This document shows, piece by piece, positions 23,721 through 33,315 of a stretch of DNA of 64,000 bases. The notes beneath the pieces were generated by a model that was not told where the DNA came from, did no database searches, and saw nothing but the letters and a program-made list of their open reading frames with translations. The stretch's first letter is position 1; each line of letters opens with the position of its first letter. Source of the stretch: Firmicutes bacterium HGW-Firmicutes-2 (GTDB taxonomy: Bacteria > Bacillota > Clostridia > Lachnospirales > Vallitaleaceae); assembly GCA_002841495.1 (NCBI GenBank), contig PGZV01000002.1:63488-127487 (forward strand), given 5' to 3'. The translations under genes were made by a program, and so were the position numbers.

Positions 23721-25391
23721 TTATCTGGATACGGTTGTCTTAGGATACAAGTCTGTCAATCGATAGGTCACTTTACTGCCTGAAAATGTAAAACTAAGGG
23801 TCTGAAAGCTGTCATACAGGTTCACACTGTTGTTGTTTTCCACTTGGTACACTAGACCGTTTAAATCGATATAACGAACACCTTCATACCATAGATTCTT
23901 GTCCTCTGTGGCTCCGGCATTTATATAGAAAATATTTTTACCGGACTTAGAAACAAATTCTTTTAAGAGTTCATGAATCTGTCGGCTCTCATATTGGAAC
24001 AGGCCTTTTTCACTATTTATAAGAGGCTTAGTTCCAAGAATAATGATTGTGTTTTGAGCCGTTGTTGCAAGTGTGGTTTTTAACTTATTCCATTGTGTTG
24101 CATCGGTCATCACCATACTACCTTCATCCATGGCAAGAGATATAAGTCTAGCCCCTTCCATGTCCAAAACACTAAACTGATTTTTATATATATAATGATT
24201 TTTTGTCAACTTACTTCCGTCAACTTGACTCTCACCGGTAAAAATACCGTAACCGGCCGCGTTCATGGTTTCATAGACTTTGCCCATGACAATGTCATCG
24301 AGCAATCGGTTCTGTTTAACCGTTGTCCCAAAAACATTAACCTTAAAACCAGCTCCAGGTAAAGCTTCGTATAATGGATCCTTGGCATTCGGATCGGTTA
24401 TGTCCAAAGTTATGCTCGTACGTTTCCCTTGATAATAAGCAGTTAAGGTGGTTTTTCCGCCCTCCATAGGGATGAAGGTGTTGTTACTAATTGTACCGAA
24501 CCCACCTGACATACTCCATGCAATCTGACCTGAATCAATGGCTACAGGGTTATAATTCATATCTCTGGCTAAAAGCTTAATGCCTATTGGTTTAGAAACC
24601 ATATAAGGCGTCCGATCCACTTTAATCATTAGATTATAGGCTTCTGTTGCCGGTGCTTCTGAGCGAATGCCTAATCCGATCAGCACCTCAGGTGCCATCT
24701 CGTCCATAGGTACATTTCTTTGTGACAAGGTAAAGGCACCTTGACCACGAACCGCCAAAGAAGGTATATTCACTTCTTCTAGATATAAGGCATCTACAAC
24801 ACCATAATCTAGCAAATAATCTTGCATCTCTTCATGGGTAGCACCAATGCTGCTTAGATTGTAATCCACAACAATAAAAACCAGAGTCTGATGGTCTGTC
24901 GTAATACCATAAACAGATCTGGCCATACGCTCGTTCTCTTTTTTATGGCCCTCCCATACTTTTTCTCCGCTTTGAAGCAAAACACCTTCGCCATCTAGGG
25001 CTTCAAGCAATCGTTCTTCATTAATCTCACTGCCATCTAAGATGTCCTTCATGGTGCCGCTTATGGCACCGGTATAAGTAAAGTCATGGGCTGTCATTTC
25101 AACCAATGTCTCCATGTCATCTGGGTAATCATTACTGTATATGGTCTCCAATATCAAGGTCGGTTCAGACAACGCCATCTTCATAACATGAAGGTTCACC
25201 CAACCCTTTGCTGTAAGTCGTCCTCTAACCTCATAGGTTAGACCTTTGGTCACCTGCTCCGTCATGACTTTCTCATGTACAGCCGGTAAGGAGGATGCGG
25301 TAACATCATGCGTACTCATGATAAGCATGCCAAGAACAATGGCTATGAACCCTATTTTGTTTATTATGATATAGCAAGACTTTAGTTGCAT
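23721..25391 (-). CDS. Secreted paralogue of a phosphodiester-glycosidase protein, catalytic motifs lost
   Basis: 556 residues with an N-terminal signal/anchor (FIAIVLGMLIMSTHDVTASS). It is homologous over its whole length to the 952-residue protein at 34797-37655. Both share QVTxGLTYE with the GWVNLHV motif, the NAGPA-like core, a bacterial Ig-like middle and the C-terminal FKVNVFGTT to KNIFYINAG domain. But the active-site signatures differ. Where the long protein has DGGGSSSM and VDGRGQSIGTTH, this one has EEVNIPSL and VDYNLSSIGATH. So it is probably catalytically dead or changed. It sits between csaB and murJ. A scaffolding or sugar-binding role is possible; function is unknown. Confidence 0.75.
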   Translation of the reverse strand: MQLKSCYIIINKIGFIAIVLGMLIMSTHDVTASSLPAVHEKVMTEQVTKGLTYEVRGRLTAKGWVNLHVMKMALSEPTLILETIYSNDYPDDMETLVEMTAHDFTYTGAISGTMKDILDGSEINEERLLEALDGEGVLLQSGEKVWEGHKKENERMARSVYGITTDHQTLVFIVVDYNLSSIGATHEEMQDYLLDYGVVDALYLEEVNIPSLAVRGQGAFTLSQRNVPMDEMAPEVLIGLGIRSEAPATEAYNLMIKVDRTPYMVSKPIGIKLLARDMNYNPVAIDSGQIAWSMSGGFGTISNNTFIPMEGGKTTLTAYYQGKRTSITLDITDPNAKDPLYEALPGAGFKVNVFGTTVKQNRLLDDIVMGKVYETMNAAGYGIFTGESQVDGSKLTKNHYIYKNQFSVLDMEGARLISLAMDEGSMVMTDATQWNKLKTTLATTAQNTIIILGTKPLINSEKGLFQYESRQIHELLKEFVSKSGKNIFYINAGATEDKNLWYEGVRYIDLNGLVYQVENNNSVNLYDSFQTLSFTFSGSKVTYRLTDLYPKTTVSR

Positions 25392-25417
25392 CTAACACAC
25401 CTTCTTAAAAAAGAATT

Positions 25418-26506
25418 TTAAATCGTCATGATTTTTTCAAGCAGTATTTTATTTTGATCTGCTTTTACACGCATCTCTGTTACTTTATCGTGGATATTGT
25501 TTCGAACATCTTCGTAATGATCAAAAATATCATTCAAAATCACTTTCACTTCTTCCGTCTCAAAATCAGTCACATCTTCAATATAAGGTTGATCCAATTC
25601 CTTCATATAATACCTAACTTTATGGGAGTAGGAAAACCCAATCATAGGCACATCTTTAAGCGCTGCATAGAGTAAGGCATGAAGGCGCATACTCAGCACT
25701 AAGGTCATTTCTCCCATGATTTCAATCAAGGTTTTGGCGTCATACTTATGCCTTAGTATAACCGCTTCACTTTTCATATAACTTGAAATAGCTTCGCAAG
25801 TTACCAAATCAGCTGGATGTTTCATCGGAATGAGTATAATTTTGGCACCATGTATCATACTTAGATAATCACAGATCTCAGCTATTTTTCTACTACAGTG
25901 ATGGCTATCCTTCCATTCTCTAAAAAGAACACCTACCAGCTTATCACCTTTTTCAATATGGGCTTCCTTCAGAATCGCATCCACATGCACATCCAGAGGT
26001 GGAAAAGAAAAAACCGGGTCTGCCGTTACATGAATCTCCGGACGATTAATGCCCATGTGTTTAAGTTCACCTAGTGACATACGTTCTCGTAAAGTAATGA
26101 TGTCCACCTGATTGACCACTAACTTCGTCAGAAAACGATTAAAGCGATGACCAATGGGACCTATGCCGTTGGCATAAAGCATGATTTTTTTTCTACATAT
26201 TTTAGCAAACCACAATATAAAAAGGTAGTAATACAAGGATCTGTTACTGGTTTCATCCTGTAGCAGGCTACCACCACCCATAAGAACGATGTCACTCTTG
26301 TAGATGGCCTTGATGACCTTAACAAAATTAAACTTCTCAACGGCAAAAACACCATATTCTGTTCTGGTACTAGGTGGGTTATTGGATAAAATGGTGATTT
26401 CATGTTCTAAGGAAATTGCCCTTATGTCTTTACATATAGAGGTCAAAATAGCATCATCACCTGAATTAAAATAGCCATAATAGCCGGATATTAATATTTT
26501 TTTCAT
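25418..26506 (-). CDS. csaB: Polysaccharide pyruvyl transferase CsaB
   Basis: About 362 residues from ATG 26506, which lies 1 nt after the upstream stop; an in-frame earlier ATG is less likely. KKILISGYYGYFNSGDDAIL is the CsaB N-terminal signature, followed by MGGGSLLQDETS, ANGIGPIG and the MRLHALLYAALKDVPMIGFSY motif. CsaB adds a ketal pyruvate from PEP to cell-wall polysaccharide. In Bacillus and Paenibacillus this creates the ligand of S-layer homology domains. It lies in the surface-polysaccharide operon; the window also encodes an SLH protein at 50-53 kb. Confidence 0.92.
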   Translation of the reverse strand: MKKILISGYYGYFNSGDDAILTSICKDIRAISLEHEITILSNNPPSTRTEYGVFAVEKFNFVKVIKAIYKSDIVLMGGGSLLQDETSNRSLYYYLFILWFAKICRKKIMLYANGIGPIGHRFNRFLTKLVVNQVDIITLRERMSLGELKHMGINRPEIHVTADPVFSFPPLDVHVDAILKEAHIEKGDKLVGVLFREWKDSHHCSRKIAEICDYLSMIHGAKIILIPMKHPADLVTCEAISSYMKSEAVILRHKYDAKTLIEIMGEMTLVLSMRLHALLYAALKDVPMIGFSYSHKVRYYMKELDQPYIEDVTDFETEEVKVILNDIFDHYEDVRNNIHDKVTEMRVKADQNKILLEKIMTI

Positions 26507-26507
26507 A

Positions 26508-28019
26508 TCAATCAACATCCTTTCGATGACCACACTTATACATGGCTACAATGATTGCAGCACAAACCCAGAAATAAATCACCATAAAAGGCAATTCAAA
26601 AATATTCTCAACAAAATTATGAATGAGGACACCAATCATACCCGAAAAAATTCCATAAGATAAAATCCGATCTTCTTTTTCCTTAATACCTAGAATATAT
26701 CTTACACTATTAAACAATAAGGTCAAAATAAGGAGTGCAAAAGTTGTGATGCCTACATAACCGGTCTCTATATAGGTCTTTAAGTAATAGTTGTCCATAT
26801 AAAAAGGTGCAAGGTTGTGATTGGTTGCAACTGCACCACCAAACCTACCTAAGCCAAGACCGATGGTCTTATCGTTGGCAACCTTATCAAGACCATAATT
26901 GTATCTGTAAATCCGTCCGCCATTAGCTGATTTCATCCTATATTCTTGAGTAAACATATAACTAAAACGGTTATAAATAGCGTTCATATTAAAAAGCGCC
27001 GCAAACACCACCGCGAAAATAAATAAAATCATACGTCTTGCCATGAATAGGAAGAATACGATAATGGACAAAAAAGCCGCAATCCATGCCCCTCTTGAGA
27101 AAGTTACCAAAAGGCTGACACCCATTGCCAGTGTAAATATAAGCGCTATTATTTTAAGTAAAATATCTTTATGGGCTATGAACATTGCAAATCCAATGGG
27201 TATGAATAGAACCAGTAGAGACGCAAATGCATTTGGACTGTCAATGATGGAATAGGCTCTTGTCGTTATGGTCTCTCCGCTATCTACCCAATTACCCAAC
27301 ATCGGTGCCTTGGTCAAATATTGATAGATACCATGAAAACCTAATAATCCTATGCCAACAATAAATGTCCACAGTGTTCTATGGATTGTCATTCTATCTC
27401 TTAACAATTGTAGAGCTAAATAATACCAAAGTACATGTTGTACCACCACTCTAAAACCTTCAATAGCAACAGCAAAATCCGGTGAATTGATGAATACCAA
27501 TAGCATAAATATCAGTGCAAAAAAAGCAATCGGTAGATCCATCGCCGAATAGACATATCTTTTGTTCCATATGATACGGCTATAGATAAAGAAAGCCACA
27601 ATCACCAGAAAAAATAATTCATCCCATATACCGGATAAAGGTCCGGCGAATATCCTGATAATCTTGTCCACATAAACATATAAAGCTATGATATAAATGA
27701 AGTTAGCTTCTTTAACGACAGCACCGACAACGCTGTTTGTTGTTATGTTCGTGTAGACACCTCTAAAGAAGACAACCAACCAACTTTGATCCCAAAGTTT
27801 TCGAAAAGGTTTGAATGCTTTTTCGAAAATCTCGTCAATAAACAATAAAAATCGTATCAAAAAGAAATCCATAAACTTTTCCGGATGTGCCCTATTATAG
27901 GTTTTTGAATTAGGTTTCATAACCTGACTGTGTTTAGCCAGTTCAACCAGATTCATTATAAAATTGAATATAAAGCTTTCATATATTTTTCTTCTTAGAA
28001 TATCCATGGTTTTCCCCAT
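26508..28019 (-). CDS. O-antigen ligase/polymerase family membrane protein
   Basis: 503 residues, about 11-12 membrane helices. The Wzy/WaaL-family periplasmic loop carries the conserved SRGAWIAAF (about residues 309-317), and a second large loop has YNYGLDKVANDKTIGLGLGRFGG before ATNHNLAP. It probably polymerises or ligates the polysaccharide repeat. It is translationally tight to DUF4330 upstream (adjacent stop and start) and to csaB downstream. Polymerase or ligase cannot be separated by sequence. Confidence 0.85.
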   Translation of the reverse strand: MGKTMDILRRKIYESFIFNFIMNLVELAKHSQVMKPNSKTYNRAHPEKFMDFFLIRFLLFIDEIFEKAFKPFRKLWDQSWLVVFFRGVYTNITTNSVVGAVVKEANFIYIIALYVYVDKIIRIFAGPLSGIWDELFFLVIVAFFIYSRIIWNKRYVYSAMDLPIAFFALIFMLLVFINSPDFAVAIEGFRVVVQHVLWYYLALQLLRDRMTIHRTLWTFIVGIGLLGFHGIYQYLTKAPMLGNWVDSGETITTRAYSIIDSPNAFASLLVLFIPIGFAMFIAHKDILLKIIALIFTLAMGVSLLVTFSRGAWIAAFLSIIVFFLFMARRMILFIFAVVFAALFNMNAIYNRFSYMFTQEYRMKSANGGRIYRYNYGLDKVANDKTIGLGLGRFGGAVATNHNLAPFYMDNYYLKTYIETGYVGITTFALLILTLLFNSVRYILGIKEKEDRILSYGIFSGMIGVLIHNFVENIFELPFMVIYFWVCAAIIVAMYKCGHRKDVD

Positions 28020-28517
28020 TTACTTGACTATTTTAAAATCCACAATAACAGAGGATAGCTTAACCTTTTCCGTTGTAAAGAAAAAGACATTACCAACCAC
28101 CATCTCTTCTTTACCCATTTTATACACCGGGTCTTTATAAGACATCTCCACTCGGGATGTAACCAATGCCTTCTTCTTAAAAGGATCCGATGCGGTTACC
28201 ATCTGGCCATTATTGTCCGGCAGTGCTAACATGTTATCGATAATCTGAATATTGGTTACCGTTCCATTAATATATTTCTTATCTTCTGCCAACTTGTCAC
28301 CGACTTCTATGGAAGCAAAATAATCTTCATGGAAAGGATAGGTCTCGACCGTGAACTCAACCATGACATTCTCTGTATTGGTCGTCAGGTTGATGATGTT
28401 CTTACCTGAAAATTTGCTTACAGCGCCCAAAATTACCACAAAGACCAAAATCAGAAACAGTAGATCAAATATATGTATTTTATTAAATAACTTGCCTTCT
28501 CTCGTGATGAGCTTCAT
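28020..28517 (-). CDS. DUF4330 membrane-anchored protein (second of a pair)
   Basis: About 165 residues from ATG 28517, set by GAGGAG 7 nt upstream; the start overlaps the previous gene's end closely. One N-terminal membrane helix (IHIFDLLFLILVFVVILGAV, about residues 14-33) precedes an extracellular beta-rich domain with FTVETYPFHEDYFASIEVGDKL and GNVFFFTTEKVKL. DUF4330 proteins have no defined role to my knowledge. It is preceded by a paralogue and both lie in the polysaccharide operon between a glycosyltransferase and the polymerase, so a partner in polymer transfer is an inference. Confidence 0.75.
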   Translation of the reverse strand: MKLITREGKLFNKIHIFDLLFLILVFVVILGAVSKFSGKNIINLTTNTENVMVEFTVETYPFHEDYFASIEVGDKLAEDKKYINGTVTNIQIIDNMLALPDNNGQMVTASDPFKKKALVTSRVEMSYKDPVYKMGKEEMVVGNVFFFTTEKVKLSSVIVDFKIVK

Positions 28518-28518
28518 C

Positions 28519-28989
28519 TCAATTCTCCTCTTCAACCATTTGGACGATTTTTGTCAAGGTCACGACTTCATCTGTTTTAAACCAAAAATCCAAACCTGCC
28601 TTAATTTCTTGTCCTGATAAATCCCGATATGGCCCGTATTTGTTTACCTTAGCATCAACGGTTACCCGAACAAGTTCCTTTGTTGGGTTCACCACTTCTA
28701 CAAAAGCACCACCACTGGCAATCACTTCCTTAGAGTCGGCAATACTAACATCTGTTACATAAGCATCTTGATAGCGTCCGCTTGCTACAAGTTGATCACC
28801 TACATGAATCCGTTCTCCCATGCCCAGTGGTAACTTATCTGTCTCCACCATGAAACTGACTCTATGGTCCGAGCTAATTATAAAACCATCATCTACCTGA
28901 CTTCGTGACATATATTTATAAGCACCAAAGAGTAATACAAGGATACCAAGTGCTATTAATATGTCAATACTATTGATTTTTCTCTTCAT
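28519..28989 (-). CDS. DUF4330 membrane-anchored protein (first of a pair)
   Basis: 156 residues. It has a single N-terminal membrane helix (SIDILIALGILVLLFGAYKYM) and an extracytoplasmic domain. The outline matches the next gene: VSFMVETDKLPLGMGERIHVGDQL and GLDFWFKTDEVVTLTKI correspond to its FTVETYPFHEDY and GNVFFFTTEKVKL regions. So it is a diverged tandem duplicate. It lies directly after the glycosyltransferase at 28994. Function unknown. Confidence 0.72.
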   Translation of the reverse strand: MKRKINSIDILIALGILVLLFGAYKYMSRSQVDDGFIISSDHRVSFMVETDKLPLGMGERIHVGDQLVASGRYQDAYVTDVSIADSKEVIASGGAFVEVVNPTKELVRVTVDAKVNKYGPYRDLSGQEIKAGLDFWFKTDEVVTLTKIVQMVEEEN

Positions 28990-28993
28990 ATTC

Positions 28994-30136
28994 TTATCCT
29001 CTCAACATTTCTTGATAAATCTCTACATATCTTTTTGCCATCGCTTCATCTGTAAATTCAGTCATAACCTTGTCATGTAAGCTCTTTCCAAGTCTTTGTG
29101 CCAATGCTTGGTCTTCATATAATTTTATGATGGATTCTGCCAGCTTCTTGCTGTCATTATCCGGGAACAATAACCCCGTTATATTGTCTTCAATTAACTC
29201 CGGGATGCCACCCACCCTTGATCCAATGGAAGGCCTTTCGAACCTAGCGCCTTCTAAGAGAGCGTAACATACCGCCTCACTATGAGAGGTGATGGTATTG
29301 ATATCTATGACCTGGTAAAAGGCATCAATCTCTTTTACAAAACCAATGAGATGAACCGTCTCTTCCAGTTCATTCTTTCGGATAAAATCCTCATATTCAT
29401 GTAAATATTTTTCATCTCCATAACCGGCAATCCATACAACAATATTCTCAGAATACGTCTTAATGATTGTACATGCTTTTAGGAGCACGTCAATCCCTTT
29501 GACCGGATGTAATCTTGTAGCTGATCCGACGACAAAGCTATTTTCTCTATACGGAATATTTTGTCTTCTACAAAAGTCTTCTTTCGTTATTTCTGAATGA
29601 GACTGGTGCTTGGCAATACCATTATAAGCCACAAATATGTTCTCAAAACCTCTTCGAATCATGTCTTTTTTAAAGTCTTTGGCCATGGTTATAAAACCAT
29701 CAAAAGTCTTTAGACTTTTCTTGTTTAGCATGGTAAATATGATTTTCTTATAGATATTGTTATCAAAATCATGCTCATAGTCACTATGAATGGTGGTAAT
29801 CCGCTTGACTTTGGTTTTGTTTTTTAACTTAGAAACAATAAAATTAGCTCTGGCGCCGTGACAATTGATTAAATCGAAGTCTTCACTATGAATATAGTCA
29901 GAAAGCCTATTCACCACGGACATATCAAAACGATTCTTCTGTCTCATAATCGTCAAATCAATACCCTGCTCTTTAGCTTCTTTTGTAAAATCACTTTCAA
30001 TAAAACAAATAAGCTTGATATCAATCATATCTTTTAGACACCTTAATAAGGTAATTACACTGGTTTTTGCACCACCGGTATCACCACCACTTATGATATG
30101 AAGAACCTTAAGTCTATTGCTATTATTCTCATTCAT
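28994..30136 (-). CDS. GT4-family glycosyltransferase
   Basis: About 380 residues from ATG 30136, with AAAGGTG upstream. The GT-B fold has LHIISGGDTGGAKTSVITLL at the N-terminus (acceptor site) and GSATRLHPVKGIDVLLKA. The donor-binding EAVCYALLEGARFERPSIGSRVGGIPELI follows, with the E-x7-E motif of retaining GT4 enzymes. It transfers a sugar to a polysaccharide intermediate at the cytoplasmic face. The donor sugar cannot be read from sequence. Confidence 0.9.
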   Translation of the reverse strand: MNENNSNRLKVLHIISGGDTGGAKTSVITLLRCLKDMIDIKLICFIESDFTKEAKEQGIDLTIMRQKNRFDMSVVNRLSDYIHSEDFDLINCHGARANFIVSKLKNKTKVKRITTIHSDYEHDFDNNIYKKIIFTMLNKKSLKTFDGFITMAKDFKKDMIRRGFENIFVAYNGIAKHQSHSEITKEDFCRRQNIPYRENSFVVGSATRLHPVKGIDVLLKACTIIKTYSENIVVWIAGYGDEKYLHEYEDFIRKNELEETVHLIGFVKEIDAFYQVIDINTITSHSEAVCYALLEGARFERPSIGSRVGGIPELIEDNITGLLFPDNDSKKLAESIIKLYEDQALAQRLGKSLHDKVMTEFTDEAMAKRYVEIYQEMLRG

Positions 30137-30175
30137 AAAATACACCTTTCAATGCTGGAGTTCTATAATACCCTA

Positions 30176-31432
30176 TCATCCCTTTATAACACGGTCAAGA
30201 ACCTTGCATAGTTCCTCAGTTAGATTCACCCGATCATATTGACGAATGGCTTCATAGTTCGGCTGTACTTCCAGTGTTCCTTGCTTCCATCTGCTATAAA
30301 TATCGCCGATACATGCCGCGATTTCGTCCACTTGTGTACTGTCCACCACATAGCCGGTCTTGGTCTCATTGATCACCATAGCAGCTGCACCATCTTCCGG
30401 TACTAGGCCAAGTATGGTTTTATGGGTATTAATATATTCAAATATTTTACCTGTGTAGAAGTTCTTATCTCCAACACCCTTACCCACAATCAGTAATAGA
30501 ACATCTGAATTCAAAAGGCATTCAATGCTTTTCTTGTGTTCCATATAAGGATAAACTTGAACAATATTTTTGTTACCCAACATACTTGAGATTTTCTGTA
30601 TGTTTTGTTTGGAAAAGTCCCCTACAAACTGGAGCTGGATATCCTTCTCATCTACAATCTTATCCTCTATAGCCTTGTTCAGGGCCTTTAAAAAATAGTC
30701 CGGTTTTCTTCGACCATACATAGAACCGGCATAGGTGATGGTTAGCTTTTCTCTTTTTGTTGTCATGACCTGTAGACCTTCAAAGTCAGAAGTGTCATAA
30801 CCGTTAGGTATGACAATCGATCTGTCTTTTAAGTCATAATCTTCCATAAATCCCTCTAACATAAAGGGAGAATTCGTAATAAAATAGTCACAATGAGCGA
30901 TGACATCCGCTTCCATCTTTTGCTCAATCCTTCTTCGATAATTGCTGTAATTCATATCCAGTATATAAGGATTCTTTGTCCATTCATCCCTAAAATCTAC
31001 CACCCAAGGAATTTCTTTGTAATGCTTTTTAACATATAGGCCTAATAGATGGTCACTATAGGGATAAGAGGTACTATAAATAACATCCGGTTGAATCTCT
31101 TTTACATACTCAAGAATGCTTCTTCTGTTCTTTCTGTACCAAAGCCATTCGCCATCGGGTATAAGCAATTTTCTTGATAGAAATTTGCCAAGAATATGAA
31201 AAGGCTTTTTCCAATGGGTCAAATCATGACTCTTGGTCCGAATGATGCGTATATGGTTAACCTCATCACTAAGAGTAGGGTCATTGACCCCTTTTTTATG
31301 ATCCACGGTGTATATAATAGGTTCCCAACCAAACTGTGGTAGGTACTTGGCAAACTTCAACGTTCTTTGTACACCGGCACCACCCATTGGCGGAAACTGA
31401 TAGGCCAGCATCAATACTTTTTTCTTTTGCAT
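30176..31432 (-). CDS. Glycosyltransferase (GT4-like)
   Basis: 418 residues. The N-terminal VLMLAYQFPPMGGAGVQRTLKFAKYLPQFGW is typical of the glycosyltransferase-4-like domain (Gly-rich loop). The C-terminal half has ITYAGSMYGRRKPDYFLKAL and GKIFEYINTHKTILGLVPEDGAAA, the donor site. The ATG overlaps the last base of the wecC stop (TAATG), so translation is coupled. It adds a sugar to the same polymer as the next transferase; specificity unknown. Confidence 0.88.
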   Translation of the reverse strand: MQKKKVLMLAYQFPPMGGAGVQRTLKFAKYLPQFGWEPIIYTVDHKKGVNDPTLSDEVNHIRIIRTKSHDLTHWKKPFHILGKFLSRKLLIPDGEWLWYRKNRRSILEYVKEIQPDVIYSTSYPYSDHLLGLYVKKHYKEIPWVVDFRDEWTKNPYILDMNYSNYRRRIEQKMEADVIAHCDYFITNSPFMLEGFMEDYDLKDRSIVIPNGYDTSDFEGLQVMTTKREKLTITYAGSMYGRRKPDYFLKALNKAIEDKIVDEKDIQLQFVGDFSKQNIQKISSMLGNKNIVQVYPYMEHKKSIECLLNSDVLLLIVGKGVGDKNFYTGKIFEYINTHKTILGLVPEDGAAAMVINETKTGYVVDSTQVDEIAACIGDIYSRWKQGTLEVQPNYEAIRQYDRVNLTEELCKVLDRVIKG

Positions 31433-32697
31433 TAAATAGTTCCCTTTCCAAGCAGATGGTAATCGAAGCCTAAAGCGTTGATCTTATCTGCATCAAAGAA
31501 GTTCCTTGTATCCAAAATACGTCCTTCATTAACAATAGGCTTAATTTCACTAAAATTAATCTCCTCAAATACTTTATGATTGACACCCAGTATAATTAAG
31601 TCAGAATCTGCACAAGCTTCTGTGACGTCTGCCGCTAGATATTTGAAATCCTTAACAAAGGGATCATAAAGGCTAAGTTTAATGTCTCTCACTTCTTCAA
31701 AAAGCTCAACCAAATCCAATATTGGACTTTCTCTTAAATCATCGATATCAGGTTTATAGGTTATACCCAATATGGTAATTTTTTTGCCTGCTAATTGCCC
31801 CAGTATCTTTTTTGATTTGGAGAATACATGAGCCGGCATAGCATCATTGGTTTCTCTTGCTAATCCGATAATCTTAGCTGTTTGGGGGAATTTTTCAACA
31901 ATAAACCAAGGATCGACGGCTAAGCAATGCCCACCTACTCCAGGGCCTGGCATATGAATGTCCACCCTTGGGTGTTTGTTGGAAAAGGTTCTGACATCCC
32001 AAGCGTTAATACCCAAGTCCTCGCATATCAGTGCTAATTCATTGGCCAATGCAATGTTAACATCTCTAAAAGTGTTTTCCATAAGTTTACACATCTCTGC
32101 TGTTGTTGGATCCGTTATGAAAATCTCACCTTTTACAAATGATTCATACAGCTTTTTGACTTTTTGGGAGGATATTTTATTAATGCCTCCGACGATTCGA
32201 TTGTTCTCAACAAGCTCAATCAATATCTTACCCGGTATAACACGCTCAGGAGAATGTGCTACATACAAATCCTCATAAGGGTTCAGATCAGCTTCTTCCA
32301 AAATGGGCATCATTAACTTCTCTACAGTCCCTGGTGGTGACGTAGATTCTAGAATGACCATGTCGTTTTTCTTAAGGTAAGGTACAATACTTCGCGTTGC
32401 CGCTTCCACATAATCCATCATAGCTGTTTTATCTTTGTTGATTGGCGTAGGAACCGCTATGATAAAAACATCCGCTTCTTCAGGCGTTGTCTTTGCCTTT
32501 AACTTACCAAGACTGACCACTTCATAGACCAAAGCATCTAAAAATGGCTCTTCAATAATGATTTTCCCTTCATTCAGATTGTTTACCACCTCTTCATTAA
32601 CGTCCACTCCAATGACTTCATGACCATTGTTGGCAAACATAGCTGATGTTGGTAGTCCAATATATCCAAGTCCCAGTACACATATTTTTTTCTTCAT
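31432..32697 (-). CDS. wecC: UDP-N-acetyl-D-mannosamine dehydrogenase (WecC-like)
   Basis: 421 residues, three-domain UDP-sugar 6-dehydrogenase. The NAD-binding motif is CVLGLGYIGLPTSAMFANNGHEVIGVD. The catalytic loop is GPGVGGHCLAVDPWFIVEKFP, with the nucleophilic Cys. AVPTPINKD and ESTSPPGTVEKL follow the family. The GVGGHCLAVDPWF form is typical of WecC, which converts UDP-ManNAc to UDP-ManNAcA with two NAD+. The epimerase that makes UDP-ManNAc is not in this window. UDP-glucose or UDP-GalNAc cannot be fully excluded. 84 bp of nothing notable separate it from the acetyltransferase gene. Confidence 0.87.
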   Translation of the reverse strand: MKKKICVLGLGYIGLPTSAMFANNGHEVIGVDVNEEVVNNLNEGKIIIEEPFLDALVYEVVSLGKLKAKTTPEEADVFIIAVPTPINKDKTAMMDYVEAATRSIVPYLKKNDMVILESTSPPGTVEKLMMPILEEADLNPYEDLYVAHSPERVIPGKILIELVENNRIVGGINKISSQKVKKLYESFVKGEIFITDPTTAEMCKLMENTFRDVNIALANELALICEDLGINAWDVRTFSNKHPRVDIHMPGPGVGGHCLAVDPWFIVEKFPQTAKIIGLARETNDAMPAHVFSKSKKILGQLAGKKITILGITYKPDIDDLRESPILDLVELFEEVRDIKLSLYDPFVKDFKYLAADVTEACADSDLIILGVNHKVFEEINFSEIKPIVNEGRILDTRNFFDADKINALGFDYHLLGKGTI

Positions 32698-32781
32698 AGC
32701 ATCCTCCGGTTATTTTCTATTTTAATATCTATGATAATCTATTTATTAACATAATCTATAATACCATAATGGTTTAGATTT

Positions 32782-33315
32782 TCAAAGTGATTGATGGGTT
32801 CTATTCCCGATATTTTTGGCTGGTACGCCACCTACGATATCATAGTCACCTACATCTTTGGTCACGACAGCACCGGCGCCGATAACCGCACCTTGGCCGA
32901 TTCTAACACCCGGTAAGATAATGGCTCTTGCACCAATCCAGACATCATCTCCAATGATGACAGCTCTTGGTGGTGTTTCCCCACAATCCATCATTGGCAC
33001 ACTTGTATTCTGTATGTCATGATTCCTGGTATAGATGATGACATCCGGACCCATCATCACATATTTTCCTATGGTTAAGGGTCCCTGAATACGGGCATTT
33101 AGACCAATTCCTGAGCGGTCGCCAATTGAAATCCCGGCCCCTTTACCAAAAAACACATTCTTTTCTATGTTCACATCCTGCCCAACCACATCGAATATTC
33201 TCTTAATCAGAAAAGCTCTAAATTTTTTGGCCCCAAATGTTAGAAATCCATCTGATGACGGCATTCTTTTACCAATCACATAGTACAACACCAAACACAA
33301 ATATTTCATACTCAC
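32782..33315 (-). CDS. Left-handed beta-helix O-acyltransferase
   Basis: 177 residues. Hexapeptide repeats run from about residue 50 ([34 protein letters not shown]) to [20 protein letters not shown], and the conserved IYTRNHD region with His is the likely catalytic residue. The end [10 protein letters not shown] is typical of CatB/LacA-type O-acetyltransferases. It probably acetylates a sugar of the polymer. It overlaps the flippase gene by 4 nt, so the two are coupled. Confidence 0.85.
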   Translation of the reverse strand: MSMKYLCLVLYYVIGKRMPSSDGFLTFGAKKFRAFLIKRIFDVVGQDVNIEKNVFFGKGAGISIGDRSGIGLNARIQGPLTIGKYVMMGPDVIIYTRNHDIQNTSVPMMDCGETPPRAVIIGDDVWIGARAIILPGVRIGQGAVIGAGAVVTKDVGDYDIVGGVPAKNIGNRTHQSL

